Shown: positions 16,816 to 27,828 of the stretch, in pieces | How the letters are laid out: every line of letters begins with the position of its first letter | Position numbering within the stretch: the stretch's first letter is position 1 | Assembly: GCF_900167405.1 (NCBI RefSeq) | Contig: NZ_FUWO01000001.1 | Location: 78,042 to 142,041, forward strand | Length of the DNA stretch: 64,000 nt | Source of the DNA: Globicatella sulfidifaciens DSM 15739 | Lineage (GTDB): Bacteria > Bacillota > Bacilli > Lactobacillales > Aerococcaceae | Direction of reading: 5' to 3' | Program-made: the position numbers and the translations under genes | The notes under the pieces: generated by a model | What the model saw: the letters and a program-made list of their open reading frames with translations, nothing else | What the model was told of the DNA's origin: nothing | Databases searched by the model: none

Positions 16816-17796
16816 TTAAACCAATGTTTGATTAGCGGTAATGATGGATACTTTATAAACATCTTCTTCTACACATCCACGTGATAAGTCAGATACAGGT
16901 TTGTTTAAACCTTGTAAGATTGGCCCAACTGCTTGGTAATTTCCTAAACGTTGCGCAATCTTATAACCGATATTACCTGATTGGATTTCTGGGAAGATAT
17001 AAACCGTTGCTTGACCTGCTACTTTTGATTCAGGTGCTTTTTGATTGGCTACAACAGTTGAATAAGCAGTATCAAATTGTAATTCACCATCTAATTCTAA
17101 TTCTGGTGCTAACTCATGAGCAATGCGTGTTGCTTCGATAACTTTATCGACATCTTCTGATTTAGCTGAACCTTTAGTTGAGAAACTTAACATCGCCACA
17201 CGTGGATCAATGCCGAAGATTTTAGCTGTGTTAGCAGACTCAACAGCAATTTCAGCTAATGCTTGTGCGTCTGGATTAATGTTGATGGCACAGTCAGCAA
17301 AAACTAATTTTTGACCATCCATTTGCGGTGGAATCATAACAAACGCACCACTGGTACGGGTCACGCCTGGTTTTGTTTTAATAATCTGTAAAGCTGGTCG
17401 AACGGTATCACCTGTTGAGTAAACAGCACCACAAACCATCGCATCCGCCTGGTCCATTTGCACTAACATTGTACCAAAATATGCTCTATCTAATAAGATA
17501 GTGCGCGCTTGTTCTTCAGTTGCTTTACCTTTACGAACTTTGACAAATTCATCAACCATTGCATCAAATTCATCATAGTGATTAGGGTCTATAATGGTTA
17601 AGCCCTCAATATTCCACAAATTCTTTTTAGCTAATGCTTGAACTGCTGTTGGTTCACCTAATAATATCGGTTCAACTAAATTATCTGACTTTAGGCGGAC
17701 CGCTGCACCTAATACACGTACATCATCAGCTTCTGGGAATACAATTCGAATGCCTTTACCTTCGATTTTATGACTTAATTCTGCAAACATATCCAT
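16816..17796 (-). CDS. pta: Phosphate acetyltransferase
   Basis: A 326-residue enzyme that interconverts acetyl-CoA and acetyl phosphate in the acetate/ATP pathway. It has the family N-terminus FAELSHKIEGKGIRIVFPEA, a GAVYSTGDTVRPALQIIKT segment, and AQRLGNYQAVGPILQGLNKP followed by VSDLSRGC at the C-terminus. I set the start at the ATG 17794-17796, after GGAGG with an 11-base spacer. This gives the usual Pta length of about 325; the upstream 24 codons look non-coding. It is monocistronic; luxS lies upstream on the same strand with its own signals. Confidence 0.96.
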   Translation of the reverse strand: MDMFAELSHKIEGKGIRIVFPEADDVRVLGAAVRLKSDNLVEPILLGEPTAVQALAKKNLWNIEGLTIIDPNHYDEFDAMVDEFVKVRKGKATEEQARTILLDRAYFGTMLVQMDQADAMVCGAVYSTGDTVRPALQIIKTKPGVTRTSGAFVMIPPQMDGQKLVFADCAININPDAQALAEIAVESANTAKIFGIDPRVAMLSFSTKGSAKSEDVDKVIEATRIAHELAPELELDGELQFDTAYSTVVANQKAPESKVAGQATVYIFPEIQSGNIGYKIAQRLGNYQAVGPILQGLNKPVSDLSRGCVEEDVYKVSIITANQTLV

Positions 17797-17924
17797 GTTT
17801 TTACTCGCCTCCAAAATTTTTGCTGAACATTTGATTGTTTCATAACCAAATAATTCTCTAACTACCATGTTACACTTTTTATAGCAAATAATAAACCCTT
17901 TTCATAAGTTTTACGCATTATTAA

Positions 17925-18404
17925 TTAATAACTATAGGTAAAATCCTCATGTTGACGGATGACGCCAACATATTTTTTTGCATAATAGCGGGCCATTGGT
18001 AAATTTTGGTCTAAGTAATTACCGCAATCACGAGCACTTGCTCCTGGAATTTCACCTTCATAATTGGCAATAAATTCAAAACAACGTAATAATAAATCTT
18101 TCACCGCTTCAGGTGCCACCTGTTCTGTTAAGATTAAATAAAAGCCAGTACGGCATCCCATTGGGCCAAAATAAATCACTTCTTGTTTATATTGGGCATC
18201 ATTACGTAAAAACGTTGCGGCTAAATGTTCAATGGTGTGAATTTCAGCGGTATTCATCACCGGTTCAAAATTTGGTGCTGTAAATCGTAAATCATAAGAT
18301 TTTAAAGTAGTCCCACCTACTTGGTCCTCTCTTGATAAATAAATACCCGGTTTTAAATTTAAATGATCGACAGTAAAGCTAGGAATCTTTTCCATTTCCA
18401 TCAT
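17925..18404 (-). CDS. luxS: S-ribosylhomocysteine lyase (AI-2 synthase)
   Basis: A 159-residue metalloenzyme that splits S-ribosylhomocysteine into homocysteine and DPD, the precursor of autoinducer-2, within the activated methyl cycle. The metal-binding HTIEHL motif, the catalytic Cys in GPMGCRTGFYL and the third ligand region ARDCGNY are all present. The start is the ATG at 18402-18404 following GAGGAGGAAAAG; six further upstream codons overlap that site. The length is standard. It is transcribed alone, with TATAAT about 35 bases upstream. Confidence 0.97.
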   Translation of the reverse strand: MMEMEKIPSFTVDHLNLKPGIYLSREDQVGGTTLKSYDLRFTAPNFEPVMNTAEIHTIEHLAATFLRNDAQYKQEVIYFGPMGCRTGFYLILTEQVAPEAVKDLLLRCFEFIANYEGEIPGASARDCGNYLDQNLPMARYYAKKYVGVIRQHEDFTYSY

Positions 18405-18504
18405 CTTTTCCTCCTCTAGCATTATATTCTTGAATATTATAACAAACTCTTTAATATTTATATACTATTACGCAAGGTTATCGGTACCACATCAAAAAAA
18501 CAGT

Positions 18505-18803
18505 TGCTAGGCATAAACTTGATAAATTTAGTCAAGTTTATTATTCTTTAATTAATAGCGCAGTGGTTGAGTGGCCTCAAACTGCGTCTTTCGACTTGTT
18601 TGAGGCCTACTCAACTGTGCGGGGGTAGGCCGACGAAGCGAAAATTATTCGATTTTCTACTTCTGGTCTACTCCCAATTGTGCGGGGGTAGGCCAACGAA
18701 GCGAAAATTATTCAATTTTCTACTTCTGGTCTACTCCCAACTGTGCGGGGGTGAACCGACGAAGCGAAAATCATTTGATTTTCTACTTCTGGTCCGCTCC
18801 CAC
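18505..18803 (+). repeat. Modular repeat copy (one A, three B)
   Basis: Left end GGCATAAACTTGATAAATTT, one A module with its hairpin (GGTTGAGTGGCCTCAAAC facing GTTTGAGGCCTACTCAAC), then three B modules at a 63-base period. The outer arm of the third B reads GTGAACC instead of GTAGGCC. AAAAAAACAGT lies just left and ACTGTT just right, so the element may sit in a terminator loop. Frames through it are not genes. Confidence 0.9.
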
Positions 18804-18817
18804 TGTTGGTCTTCACG

Positions 18818-20014
18818 CTATTCATTTCGTTGCTTTAAATTTAGATAGAGATAAGTATACACTGAAAACAATGTTATGATAAATAAACGATAGGTAAAAT
18901 AAGCATGATGAAAATTGTGATTTTTCAAAATAAACACCCATACAAATGGCACTAAAGCGACCATCAATAATGGGGTTGTGCTTAACCAATGTTGATAACT
19001 CTTGACCCCTTTAAAAGACTGTACTAATAAAATGATAAGCCATATGACTAAAATAATCATAGCGGTTTTAGGTAATAAAATTTTCCACATATTTTTAATA
19101 ATCTCGATCGCATCTAATACTTCATCCGTTTTACCGCTTGTTCTTAAAGCGATTTGATTCGCAACATTAGCAAATGAATTCTCTTTTAATATCACTGATC
19201 CGATAGACCATTTACTAGCCCAAGTTAAACCATAGCCCATGAACCAAGTCCAGCCTAATATCACCGTTTCACTTAAATTATGCTTAAAGTGACGCCGATG
19301 ATGTTGATTCACTAATACAAAATAAATCATCCACGGAAACGCAAAGGTCAACAATGGCACAGTCAATAAATCGAAAAAGTTCGTCACAGAACCGATAGTG
19401 AAAAATAACAGCACCATTTTGGAGAGTCGATAACCATAGCGTTGATGAATTGCTATCACTGCCACAATTCCCAATAAACTGATAATAAAAACCGGTGTAT
19501 ATTGAAGCGAAAGTGGAAAAATCCAAAAATGAATTAATAATAACATCGTCATCAAGAGATACGCATAGGTACGACTAATTGCTTTTTCAACTTTAGTCAT
19601 TGAAAAATAGAAAACAATAAAAACTAAGAAAATATTTAAATAACGAATATGCTTATAGCTTATAAAAATCAGCAAAGGTCTTAAAACCGCAATATCACCG
19701 AGCCAATAACGTTCATAACCATTATTCCACATCGCAGCTTGGATGGCCGACAGTTCTTCTTGATTAGTTAACTTGTTAAAAATTAAATTATCGGTAAAAG
19801 TATCCAGTTTGGTACCTTTGAACTCCCCCATCACACTCCAACGCTTAGTTTCACTCGCAATTGTTTCTAATGAATAGTGTAAATTCACTGCAATTTTTTC
19901 AATTGGAATCGTATAACTTAATACCATTAAACTAAAATAAAATGCCACTAATAAAACAAAAAGTAATGTTAATTGCCAGAGTATTTGACCTAAATTAGTA
20001 TGTTTATGCTTCAT
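18818..20014 (-). CDS. Polytopic membrane protein, unknown function
   Basis: A 398-residue integral membrane protein with about ten hydrophobic segments: the first near residues 12-34, a large extracytoplasmic loop at about 35-105 (containing ETKRWSVMGEFKGTK and NNGYERYWLGD), then closely spaced helices. The architecture, one long loop after helix 1, recalls GT-C fold glycosyltransferases or their relatives, and it overlaps the upstream GT2 glycosyltransferase gene by 11 bases. A joint role in moving sugars from a polyprenyl carrier to a wall polymer is plausible, but this is inference; no family motif was recognised. Confidence 0.75.
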   Translation of the reverse strand: MKHKHTNLGQILWQLTLLFVLLVAFYFSLMVLSYTIPIEKIAVNLHYSLETIASETKRWSVMGEFKGTKLDTFTDNLIFNKLTNQEELSAIQAAMWNNGYERYWLGDIAVLRPLLIFISYKHIRYLNIFLVFIVFYFSMTKVEKAISRTYAYLLMTMLLLIHFWIFPLSLQYTPVFIISLLGIVAVIAIHQRYGYRLSKMVLLFFTIGSVTNFFDLLTVPLLTFAFPWMIYFVLVNQHHRRHFKHNLSETVILGWTWFMGYGLTWASKWSIGSVILKENSFANVANQIALRTSGKTDEVLDAIEIIKNMWKILLPKTAMIILVIWLIILLVQSFKGVKSYQHWLSTTPLLMVALVPFVWVFILKNHNFHHAYFTYRLFIITLFSVYTYLYLNLKQRNE

Positions 20015-20945
20015 CTTTTAGCCCTCTTTGGCTCTTTTTATTTTTAAACTCCATTTCAAAGCGTTGTTGGAAATGATAACATTGAACATCTAAAATAATC
20101 CCCGCTATAAAGACAATCATAGCAGCTAAGAAAAAAAATCCCGATACAAACAATGTTGGAAATCGTTCGACCGTCCCCGTTTGACGAAATTCAATCCAGA
20201 CTGGCAAAAATAACAAAGCCGAAATTAAACTTAGCACAAACGCAATAGCAGTAAAATAGCGAAATGGACGATAATTCTTTATTAAGCGCCCAATCGTTTT
20301 AATCACTCTAAAACCATCTTTGTAGGTATTTAATTTTGAAACACTTCCTTCAGGACGATCACGATAAGTCACAATCACATTTTTTATTGGTAAATGCTTA
20401 TCTAAAGAATGAATCGTCATTTCTGTTTCAATTTCAAAACCAGTCGATTGAATCGAAAAAGTCTTAACAAAAGCATAACTAAAAGCACGGTACCCAGTCA
20501 TAATATCACGAATATCACTATTAAACATTTGGTTAATGATTTGACGGACTAAGACATTGCCAAAATTATGGAAAGAACGTTTATTTTCTTCAAAATAAGT
20601 AGAACTTAGACGATCGCCAATCACCATTTCTGCTTCTCCACTTAAAATAGCCGCTACCATCTCTGGTGCATACTCTGCAGGATAAGTATCATCGCCATCA
20701 ATCATGACATAAGCCTCTGCTTCAATATCACGAAACATGGCACGAATCACATTACCTTTTCCTTGTTTCGTTACTCTACGAACAACTGCTCCAGCTTGAC
20801 TGGCAATTTGGACGGTATCATCAGTTGAATTATTATCATAAACGTAAATGGTCGTTTCGGGTAAAACCGTTATAAAATCAGCCATGACCTTTCCAATTGT
20901 TACTGCTTCATTATAGCAAGGGATTAATACAGCTATTTTATCCAT
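20004..20945 (-). CDS. GT2 glycosyltransferase, polyprenyl-phosphate type
   Basis: A 313-residue enzyme with a GT-A domain (residues 1 to about 220) and two C-terminal membrane helices (about 235-260 and 272-295). Motifs include the N-terminal VLIPCYNEAVTIGKV, the DGDDTYPAE metal-binding segment and RDIMTGYRAFSYAF. This layout matches DPM1/GtrB-type enzymes that transfer a sugar from a nucleotide donor to undecaprenyl phosphate. The start is the ATG at 20943-20945 after AAAGAGG; 12 upstream codons are unsupported. Its end overlaps the following membrane protein gene by 11 bases. Confidence 0.9.
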   Translation of the reverse strand: MDKIAVLIPCYNEAVTIGKVMADFITVLPETTIYVYDNNSTDDTVQIASQAGAVVRRVTKQGKGNVIRAMFRDIEAEAYVMIDGDDTYPAEYAPEMVAAILSGEAEMVIGDRLSSTYFEENKRSFHNFGNVLVRQIINQMFNSDIRDIMTGYRAFSYAFVKTFSIQSTGFEIETEMTIHSLDKHLPIKNVIVTYRDRPEGSVSKLNTYKDGFRVIKTIGRLIKNYRPFRYFTAIAFVLSLISALLFLPVWIEFRQTGTVERFPTLFVSGFFFLAAMIVFIAGIILDVQCYHFQQRFEMEFKNKKSQRGLKDEA

Positions 20946-21005
20946 TATTTTCCTCTTTTCATTTTCAAGTAGCATTATCATACTACAAAAATTATTTCAT
21001 TTCAC

Positions 21006-21058
21006 TAAAAAAAGAGAGATGAAAACATATTTTCTTGCGAAAATGTTTACTTCTCTCT
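21006..21058 (-). terminator. Terminator of the dus gene
   Basis: AGAGAGATGAAAACATATTT (21013-21032) and GAAAATGTTTACTTCTCTCT (21039-21058) form a long stem. On the minus strand a T-run follows. The 200 bases between it and the dus stop codon hold nothing I recognise. Confidence 0.8.
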
Positions 21059-21263
21059 AATATGATTGATTATGTTGTTCCTCAGGTCTTAATCCCAACA
21101 ACTCATTAAGAATTATAGCCAAAGCCATTGCCTTTAAAGCCACTGTTTGAAACTATACCAAGCCATTTAATGGCGTATCACTACCAAACAGTTAGAAGCG
21201 CAACACTACCGAGCCACTTCGTTCCTCTTCTAAAACGCGCAGCTTCACTATCTCAATTCAACA

Positions 21264-22307
21264 CTACTCATTCGCTGCTTCTTCACGATTAGCTAAACGT
21301 TCTAAGCGACGTTCTGCTTGTTTTGCTTCATGCATCTCAGCTACTTCTACAAAATCTAATAATAATTTTTTCACCGTATCCGATTCTTCGGTCTCATTAA
21401 TCGCTACTTTAACTTTTGATGACCGAGGAATTCCTTTTAAATAATAATGTGCTTGTGAACGGAATTCTTTAGTGGCGGTTCTATCCCCTTTTAATGCTAC
21501 TAAACGATCTAAATGGTCAATCGCTGTATCGATTTTCTCACGAGCATTCATTGGCGGTAAAATTTCACCGGTTTCTAGATAGTGTACCATTTGTTTAATT
21601 ACCCATGGATTTCCTAGGGCAGCTCGACCTACCATTATCCCATCAACACCCGTTGTTTCTAATAGATGTTTGGCTTGTTCAGGAGTTCTAACATCACCAT
21701 TACCGATAAAAGGAATGGTTTTCAGCTCCTTTTTAACGGCTTTTAAAATATCCCAATTCGCTTTTCCTTCATACATTTGTACACGTGTACGGCCATGCAT
21801 CGCGACCATTGAAGCACCCGCACGTTCAGCCGCTAAGGCATTTTCAATCGCATATAGATGTTCATCATCCCAACCGGTACGCATTTTTACTGTGACAGGC
21901 TTATCGACTGCATCCACTACAGATGATACCATTTCATAAACTTTGTTAGGGTCTAATAACCAACGAGCACCCGCTTCCGCTTTAATAACCTTATTAACCG
22001 GACAGCCCATATTAATATCAATAATGGCACATTCCGTATTTTCAGCCACATATTTTGCTGCTTCAACCAATGTTTCGCGATTACCACCCATAATTTGAAT
22101 GCTTAAAGGATATTCATTTTCAGCGATATGCAACATACTTAAGGTCTTTTCATTACGGAATTGAATCCCTTTGTCGCTAATCATTTCACAGACTACTAAT
22201 CCAGCTCCGAATTGTTTGACAATCGTTCTAAATGCCGAATTTGATACTCCAGCCATCGGTGCCACCACAATTGGATTATCAATTTGTATATTACCTATTT
22301 TAAACAT
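21264..22307 (-). CDS. dus: tRNA-dihydrouridine synthase
   Basis: A 347-residue flavoenzyme that reduces uridines in tRNA D-loops with NADPH. It has the FMN-binding start VVAPMAGVSNSAFR, the catalytic Cys in DINMGCPVNKV, KMRTGWDD, MHGRTRVQMYEGKANW and the phosphate-binding GNGDVRTPE plus DGIMVGRAALGNPW. The closest match is the DusB group; the positions modified are not readable from sequence. It starts two bases after hslO, and this order downstream of ftsH-hslO is common in Firmicutes. Confidence 0.94.
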   Translation of the reverse strand: MFKIGNIQIDNPIVVAPMAGVSNSAFRTIVKQFGAGLVVCEMISDKGIQFRNEKTLSMLHIAENEYPLSIQIMGGNRETLVEAAKYVAENTECAIIDINMGCPVNKVIKAEAGARWLLDPNKVYEMVSSVVDAVDKPVTVKMRTGWDDEHLYAIENALAAERAGASMVAMHGRTRVQMYEGKANWDILKAVKKELKTIPFIGNGDVRTPEQAKHLLETTGVDGIMVGRAALGNPWVIKQMVHYLETGEILPPMNAREKIDTAIDHLDRLVALKGDRTATKEFRSQAHYYLKGIPRSSKVKVAINETEESDTVKKLLLDFVEVAEMHEAKQAERRLERLANREEAANE

Positions 22308-22309
22308 AA

Positions 22310-23188
22310 CTATCCCTCAACTACTAATGCCTTTAATTCATCTTCAGTAAATTGATAATGTTCATTACAATAATGACACACTAGTTCTGCTCCATGATCT
22401 TCTTCGATCATTGCATTAATCTCATCATTACCAATCATTTTTAAACTTTTAGCAAAACGTTCTTTGCTACATGGACAGTAGAACGCAACTTCATGCTTGT
22501 CTAAAATTTTAGAATTATTTTCACCTACTAAGATATCTAATAATTCTTCTAATGGTTTCTTTTGATCTAACAAATCAGAGAAGCGACCAATTGAATTAAT
22601 ACGCGCCTCTAAATTATCGATTGTTTCTTCAGTCGCACCTGGCATCACTTGAATCATAAAACCACCCGCCGCTGCTACGGATTCATCAGGGTTCACTAAC
22701 ACACTTAGTCCAATCGAAGAAGGTGTTTGTTCTGATATCGCCATATAATAAGTGAAGTCTTCTGCTAATTCCCCGCTAATTAATGGTACTTGACCCGAGA
22801 ATGGTTCATCTGCACCGGTAATATACTTTCTAACGGTTAAGGTTCCCGGTAATCCTACCGCACCCGCTACATCTAATTTTCCTTTGCCATTTAATTCTAA
22901 AGCCACATGGGGATTTTGGATATACCCGCGTACATTACCAACTGAATCACCATCCGTGACAATTCGCCCAGCGGGACCTTCACCCAACACTTCCACACTG
23001 ATACGGTCCTCTCCTTTTAAGTTGGATCCTAATAAACTTGTTGCTATTAAAGTTCGTCCTAAAGCCGCAGTGGATGTATGCCATGTATCATGACGACGAT
23101 GTGCTTCATCAACCGTTTTAGTAAAGTCTAATACAAACACACGTACTTGCCCATCATAGGCAACAGCTTTTAAAATTTGATCTGTCAT
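22310..23188 (-). CDS. hslO: Redox-regulated chaperonin Hsp33
   Basis: A 292-residue cytosolic holdase that protects unfolding proteins during oxidative stress. The C-terminal zinc switch is intact: FYCPCSKERF followed by LVCHYCNEHY, giving CxC and CxxC. The N-terminal domain has the family segment GRTLIATSLLGSNLKGED. The length is typical. An AAAGGAAAAAG ribosome binding site precedes the ATG. It is co-transcribed with dus and separated from ftsH by a terminator and 260 bases. Confidence 0.96.
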   Translation of the reverse strand: MTDQILKAVAYDGQVRVFVLDFTKTVDEAHRRHDTWHTSTAALGRTLIATSLLGSNLKGEDRISVEVLGEGPAGRIVTDGDSVGNVRGYIQNPHVALELNGKGKLDVAGAVGLPGTLTVRKYITGADEPFSGQVPLISGELAEDFTYYMAISEQTPSSIGLSVLVNPDESVAAAGGFMIQVMPGATEETIDNLEARINSIGRFSDLLDQKKPLEELLDILVGENNSKILDKHEVAFYCPCSKERFAKSLKMIGNDEINAMIEEDHGAELVCHYCNEHYQFTEDELKALVVEG

Positions 23189-23382
23189 ATTCTTTTTCCT
23201 TTCATCGAATCATTTTATTTATAATGTTATTTTCTCTCTCAGTTGTTAATAACCTTTCATAGTTTAACAAAAAGTTTTTTAAATTGAAAGTTCTTTGACT
23301 CAAATAGACAATTGAACGTTTAGCTTTTTAATAAAGTCAATCGCTCGTCATAATTCATTAAATTTTTTAAGCGCAATTTGAG

Positions 23383-23430
23383 TAAAAAAAATGGAGGCCG
23401 GGAAAATTTTAGCATTTACCCAGCCTCTTT
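23383..23430 (-). terminator. Terminator of ftsH
   Basis: GAGGCTGGG on the minus strand pairs with CCCGGCCTCC after an AT-rich loop and is followed by eight T. Its GAGGCTGGG half is the same string that forms the left end of the modular repeats. Confidence 0.85.
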
Positions 23431-23448
23431 GATACTAATTAATGATGA

Positions 23449-25623
23449 TTATTCTTCGTCTAAATTAGTTTCGGTTGAATCTGATTCTGAAGATATTTCT
23501 TCAAATTCACCGTCGACTTCTGAATTCAGCTTGTTAGAATCCTTTGAACTATCAGTAGCATGTGGATGATGTTTGGCTGCATCTTCAGCTAAATTAGTTT
23601 CTAAATCACGATCCGCTTTTTCTTTAGCTTCTTCAAAAGTTCTCACTTCTTCCTCTGGTTCTTCACCATTACTATAAGGTGTTGGCATTTCACCTGTTTC
23701 AAAAAGTGATTTAATTTGACGTTTATCTAAGGTTTCAACTTCTAATAATTTTTCAGCGATGACATTTAATTGTTCACGATGTTCGTTAATAATACGATGC
23801 GCTTCTTCATGGGCTTCATTCATAATACGACGAATTTCTAAGTCGATTTCGTAAGAAACCTGCTCTGAATAATGGGCACTTTGTCCGTATTGACGACCAA
23901 CGAAAACAGATTCATTGCCTTCAAATTGAACCGTACCTAATTTATCTGACATTCCGTATTGGGTTACCATGGCACGGACAATGTTAGTCGCTTGTTCAAA
24001 GTCATTACTTGCTCCAGTAGATTGTGAGTTAAAGACAATTTCTTCAGCCACACGTCCACCTAATAAGCCAACAACTTGTTCATATAATTCTTTCTTGGTC
24101 ACGATAAAGCGATCTTCTTTAGGTAACATAATGGCATATCCACCTGCTCGACCACGTGGTACAATGGTTACTTTATGAACCACTCGTGCATCACTTAAGA
24201 CCATTCCGACAACCGTATGACCTGCTTCATGATAAGCAATGGTTCTTCTTTGTACAGCAGAAATGACACGGTCTTGTTTAGCCGGTCCAGCTACCACACG
24301 GTCTTGCGCTTCATCTAAGTCACCCATCGTAATTTCTTTACGATTGAAGCGGGCTGCTATTAATGCGGCTTCGTTTAATAAGTTTTCTAACTCCGCCCCT
24401 GATGAACCTGGTGTTTGTTGGGCAATTACTTTTAAATCCACATCTGGTGCGAACTTCTTATTGCGGGCATGAACTTTCAGAATCGCTTCACGACCTTTTA
24501 CATCTGGATTACCAACTAAAATTTGGCGGTCAAAACGTCCTGGACGTAATAAAGCCGGGTCTAACACATCTGAACGGTTCGTTGCAGCAATCACAATTAC
24601 GGCTTCATTTCCTTCAAAACCATCCATCTCAACTAATAATTGGTTAAGGGTTTGTTCACGTTCATCGTGGCCACCACCCATACCAGCTCCACGTTGACGA
24701 CCTACAGCATCAATCTCATCAATAAAGATAATTGCAGGTGCTGCTTTTTTTGCATTTTCAAATAAATCACGTACACGGCTCGCTCCGACCCCAACGAACA
24801 TCTCAACGAATTCTGACGCTGAAATACTAAAGAATGGGACGCCAGCTTCACCCGCTACGGCTTTTGCTAATAAGGTTTTACCTGTCCCTGGAGGACCTTC
24901 TAATAACACCCCTGAAGGAATACGTGCCCCTAATTCAGCATATTTTTTAGGATTTTTTAAGAAATCCACAATCTCAACTAATTCTTGTTTTTCTTCCTCA
25001 GCACCGGCAACATCAGAGAAGCGTACTTTGACTTTCTCTTTATTGACTTCACGTGATTTGGTTTTACCAAAGTTCATCACATTACGGCCACCGCCACCGC
25101 CACTTTGTTGGAAAATCGAAAACATTAAGAAGAAAGCCGGAATCATTAAAATCACAAATGGGATTATCGATATCCACATTTCTAAGTTCGATTCTGAAAT
25201 CGTCTTAATTTCTGTTTCTGAGTTTTGTGCTAATTCGGTTATTTGTCTAATGGTTGAATCGTTACCCAACACTTTGGTGGTAAAACGATTCGAGGTACTC
25301 GAATTTTGTAAAACTTCAATAAAAGTATCCCGGTCAGTGGTTTGAGCTTCAGTGGTCGAATTAAATTGACCATTAATATTATAAACTCCAGCCCCTGCCT
25401 GGATTTCAAAGGACTTGATCTGTCCATCTTCTAATTTTTGTACAAATTCACTGGCACTTATTTCATTTGATTTATTACCTGAAAATAAATCACCCGTAAA
25501 TAATTGGAAAATCCCCATAAACGCTAAGAAAAGCAATAAATAAAAGAATGGGCCTTTCATCATATTACGATTCGGTTTTTGATTATTGGGATTATTGGGA
25601 TTATTACGTTTTGGATTTTTCAT
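23449..25623 (-). CDS. ftsH: ATP-dependent zinc metalloprotease FtsH
   Basis: A 724-residue membrane-bound AAA+ protease for membrane and regulatory protein turnover. Two transmembrane helices (about 24-42 and 150-171) flank an extracellular domain. Walker A is GPPGTGKT at 243-250, Walker B is IIFIDEIDA at about 298-306, the SRH is [20 protein letters not shown], and the zinc site is HEAGH at 465-469. The N-terminus is Asn/Pro rich and the last 80 residues are very acidic, longer than in many orthologues. It follows hpt by 66 bases in the conserved tilS-hpt-ftsH order. Confidence 0.97.
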   Translation of the reverse strand: MKNPKRNNPNNPNNQKPNRNMMKGPFFYLLLFLAFMGIFQLFTGDLFSGNKSNEISASEFVQKLEDGQIKSFEIQAGAGVYNINGQFNSTTEAQTTDRDTFIEVLQNSSTSNRFTTKVLGNDSTIRQITELAQNSETEIKTISESNLEMWISIIPFVILMIPAFFLMFSIFQQSGGGGGRNVMNFGKTKSREVNKEKVKVRFSDVAGAEEEKQELVEIVDFLKNPKKYAELGARIPSGVLLEGPPGTGKTLLAKAVAGEAGVPFFSISASEFVEMFVGVGASRVRDLFENAKKAAPAIIFIDEIDAVGRQRGAGMGGGHDEREQTLNQLLVEMDGFEGNEAVIVIAATNRSDVLDPALLRPGRFDRQILVGNPDVKGREAILKVHARNKKFAPDVDLKVIAQQTPGSSGAELENLLNEAALIAARFNRKEITMGDLDEAQDRVVAGPAKQDRVISAVQRRTIAYHEAGHTVVGMVLSDARVVHKVTIVPRGRAGGYAIMLPKEDRFIVTKKELYEQVVGLLGGRVAEEIVFNSQSTGASNDFEQATNIVRAMVTQYGMSDKLGTVQFEGNESVFVGRQYGQSAHYSEQVSYEIDLEIRRIMNEAHEEAHRIINEHREQLNVIAEKLLEVETLDKRQIKSLFETGEMPTPYSNGEEPEEEVRTFEEAKEKADRDLETNLAEDAAKHHPHATDSSKDSNKLNSEVDGEFEEISSESDSTETNLDEE

Positions 25624-25689
25624 ATAATCTTTTATCCTCCGATCCGATTTAATATCTTGACTATAATACCATATTAAATTCGAAAAGTC

Positions 25690-26244
25690 TTATTTTTTGC
25701 CTTTAGTATAGATTTCTGGTTTTAGGACTCCAATGTAAGGTAGGTTACGATATTTTTGTTCGTAATCCAAGCCATATCCTACTAAAAACTCATTAGGAAC
25801 TTCAATCCCCACATAGTCCGCTTTGACATCTTTAACGACACGTCCTTCTGGTTTGTCAGTTAAAGCGCACACTTTGACTGAGGCTGCTTTACGATATTTT
25901 AATAAATCTATGATGTAACGTAGTGTACGACCTGTATCAATAATGTCTTCTACAATTAAAATATGACGCCCTTCAACGCGAGAGTCTAAGTCTTTAATAA
26001 TCTTAACTTCACCTGATGAAGAAGTCCCACCATGATAACTTGAAACATCCATAAAATCCATTTCAAGATGGCAATCCATTTCTCTAATAATATCCATCAT
26101 GAATAAAGCAGCGCCTCGTAAGATTCCTACAACCAGCACATCTTTACCTTGATAATCTTCTGTTAATTGTTTTCCTAATTTTTCACATGCAGCTTTTATT
26201 TCTTCACGACTGACTACTACACGTTCAATATCTTGTTCTAACAT
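25690..26244 (-). CDS. hpt: Hypoxanthine phosphoribosyltransferase
   Basis: A 184-residue purine salvage enzyme that makes IMP or GMP from the free base and PRPP. The PRPP loop is [14 protein letters not shown], and [15 protein letters not shown] and the C-terminal [20 protein letters not shown] are typical. The start is the ATG at 26242-26244, eight bases after AAAGGAG; a longer frame that runs upstream into the end of tilS is not used. It lies about 50 bases after tilS, as in most Firmicutes. Confidence 0.96.
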   Translation of the reverse strand: MLEQDIERVVVSREEIKAACEKLGKQLTEDYQGKDVLVVGILRGAALFMMDIIREMDCHLEMDFMDVSSYHGGTSSSGEVKIIKDLDSRVEGRHILIVEDIIDTGRTLRYIIDLLKYRKAASVKVCALTDKPEGRVVKDVKADYVGIEVPNEFLVGYGLDYEQKYRNLPYIGVLKPEIYTKGKK

Positions 26245-26296
26245 ATAAGTCTCCTTTAACCATTCGATAACCTTCATTTTAACATAATCTTTTCTA

Positions 26297-27748
26297 TTAG
26301 TCTTGCATTTTTCGGTATAAAAATAAGTAACTTTCAGCCGCAGGATGACGATGACGATAATTTCTTGATGATATATGACCGATAATCGCAATCACTTCTT
26401 CTTGTCGATCACACAGCAACCACATCTGATTACGATCATTCAAGGGAATTTTATTATCTATCATATAACGACTTACTTTTTTATGAAAAATATCGCCATG
26501 CCCATCATTTAGGGCTAAGCGGTCACCATCTTTGCGATGACGCACATAAAAGCCCCGCAACTGATCAGGCTTTAAATATAAGCGTAAAGAATAGTCCATC
26601 TCCAATACTTGAGAGGTTGAAAAATAACGTTCATCAAATAATCCAATTTGTTCGTTCTCACTGATTATATGCCAGTGATTGAGGTGCTTTATTTGAACAC
26701 TCAACTTTTGATCAATTTGATTTTCCTCTTCTTTCGGTTGGATATAGATAAAATCATATTCTCGTCGCACCACCCAATTTTCATTTAATTGAAAACTACT
26801 ATTCGGTAGCCGATCATTCATAATCACTTGTTCAACCCGATCAATCGCCTCTTTTGTATAGGTAGGAATATCTTCCACTAAACGTTCTTCAAAAAAGAGC
26901 GCTAAAAATACTTTTCGTTGATTTTCTTCTAATTCGACAAATGCTGGCACATATAAAACCCAACGCATTTTTTCTGAGTACATTAACAACATTGGCTCAT
27001 GCTTTAAATAATTCGCGTAATGTACCGAATAACTTGCTTGTAGTTGCTCTTGAAGGGCTAACATATTTTCTAAAAAACTAGGGTTTTCTTGTTCGAACAC
27101 TGGCAAAACTTGATGACGAATTCGATTTCGGAAATATTTAGTATCTTGATTAGAAACATCTTCTACATACCCTAAGTCATTATCTGCTGCATAATCATAT
27201 AGTTCTGTTTTGGGTATCGTTAATAACGGGCGCATCATTTGAACATAGACTGGTCTTTTGTCAACAGTCATTAACAAGCGACGATAATTTGCTTCGATAC
27301 CTCGTAATCCTTTTAACGAAGTACCACGTGTTAAGCGCATCAGTACGGTCTCAGCTAAATCATTTAAATGATGTCCGGTTAATAAGATATCTACTGCTTC
27401 ATTTTCAATTACTTCTGCAAAAAATTGGTATCGCGCGTCTCTTGCTGCTGCTTCGACATTTTTAGTTGCTGGATTATCCCAACTTTTTACATAATAAATA
27501 ATTTGATGTTTTTCGGCTAATGTTTTAGCAAGATTCGCATCAATGTCACTTTCTGGTCGAAGGTGATGATTAAAATGAGCTAGGACGATTTTTTTAGGTT
27601 GCTCTAGTTTTTGGTTTAATTTATAAATGATATCAAATAACACGACTGAATCGACGCCACCTGAAACGGCTAGTAAGACCACTTTCGCTTGTTGCCATTC
27701 TCTCCAAGCATCGAGTTGATTTTCCACTTTCATAATCGTTTTTTCCAT
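26297..27748 (-). CDS. tilS: tRNA(Ile)-lysidine synthase
   Basis: A 483-residue N-type ATP pyrophosphatase that converts C34 of tRNA-Ile(CAU) to lysidine, allowing AUA decoding. The PP-loop is [13 protein letters not shown] near residues 26-38. [21 protein letters not shown] and the substrate-binding central domain follow, with a C-terminal TilS domain around [20 protein letters not shown]. The length is typical. It is upstream of hpt in the same cluster. Confidence 0.95.
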   Translation of the reverse strand: MEKTIMKVENQLDAWREWQQAKVVLLAVSGGVDSVVLFDIIYKLNQKLEQPKKIVLAHFNHHLRPESDIDANLAKTLAEKHQIIYYVKSWDNPATKNVEAAARDARYQFFAEVIENEAVDILLTGHHLNDLAETVLMRLTRGTSLKGLRGIEANYRRLLMTVDKRPVYVQMMRPLLTIPKTELYDYAADNDLGYVEDVSNQDTKYFRNRIRHQVLPVFEQENPSFLENMLALQEQLQASYSVHYANYLKHEPMLLMYSEKMRWVLYVPAFVELEENQRKVFLALFFEERLVEDIPTYTKEAIDRVEQVIMNDRLPNSSFQLNENWVVRREYDFIYIQPKEEENQIDQKLSVQIKHLNHWHIISENEQIGLFDERYFSTSQVLEMDYSLRLYLKPDQLRGFYVRHRKDGDRLALNDGHGDIFHKKVSRYMIDNKIPLNDRNQMWLLCDRQEEVIAIIGHISSRNYRHRHPAAESYLFLYRKMQD

Positions 27749-27770
27749 CTATACACACCTATCTTTCACA

Positions 27771-27815
27771 TAAAACAAGCACTTGCTTATAACCTGCGGT
27801 CAAAAACAAGTGCTT
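27771..27815 (-). terminator. Hairpin between S1-domain gene and tilS
   Basis: AAGCACTTG (27777-27785) pairs with CAAGTGCTT (27807-27815), followed on the minus strand by GTTTTATG. It is a moderate terminator or attenuator within the cluster. Confidence 0.6.
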
Positions 27816-27828
27816 TGTCTAAATGTTA

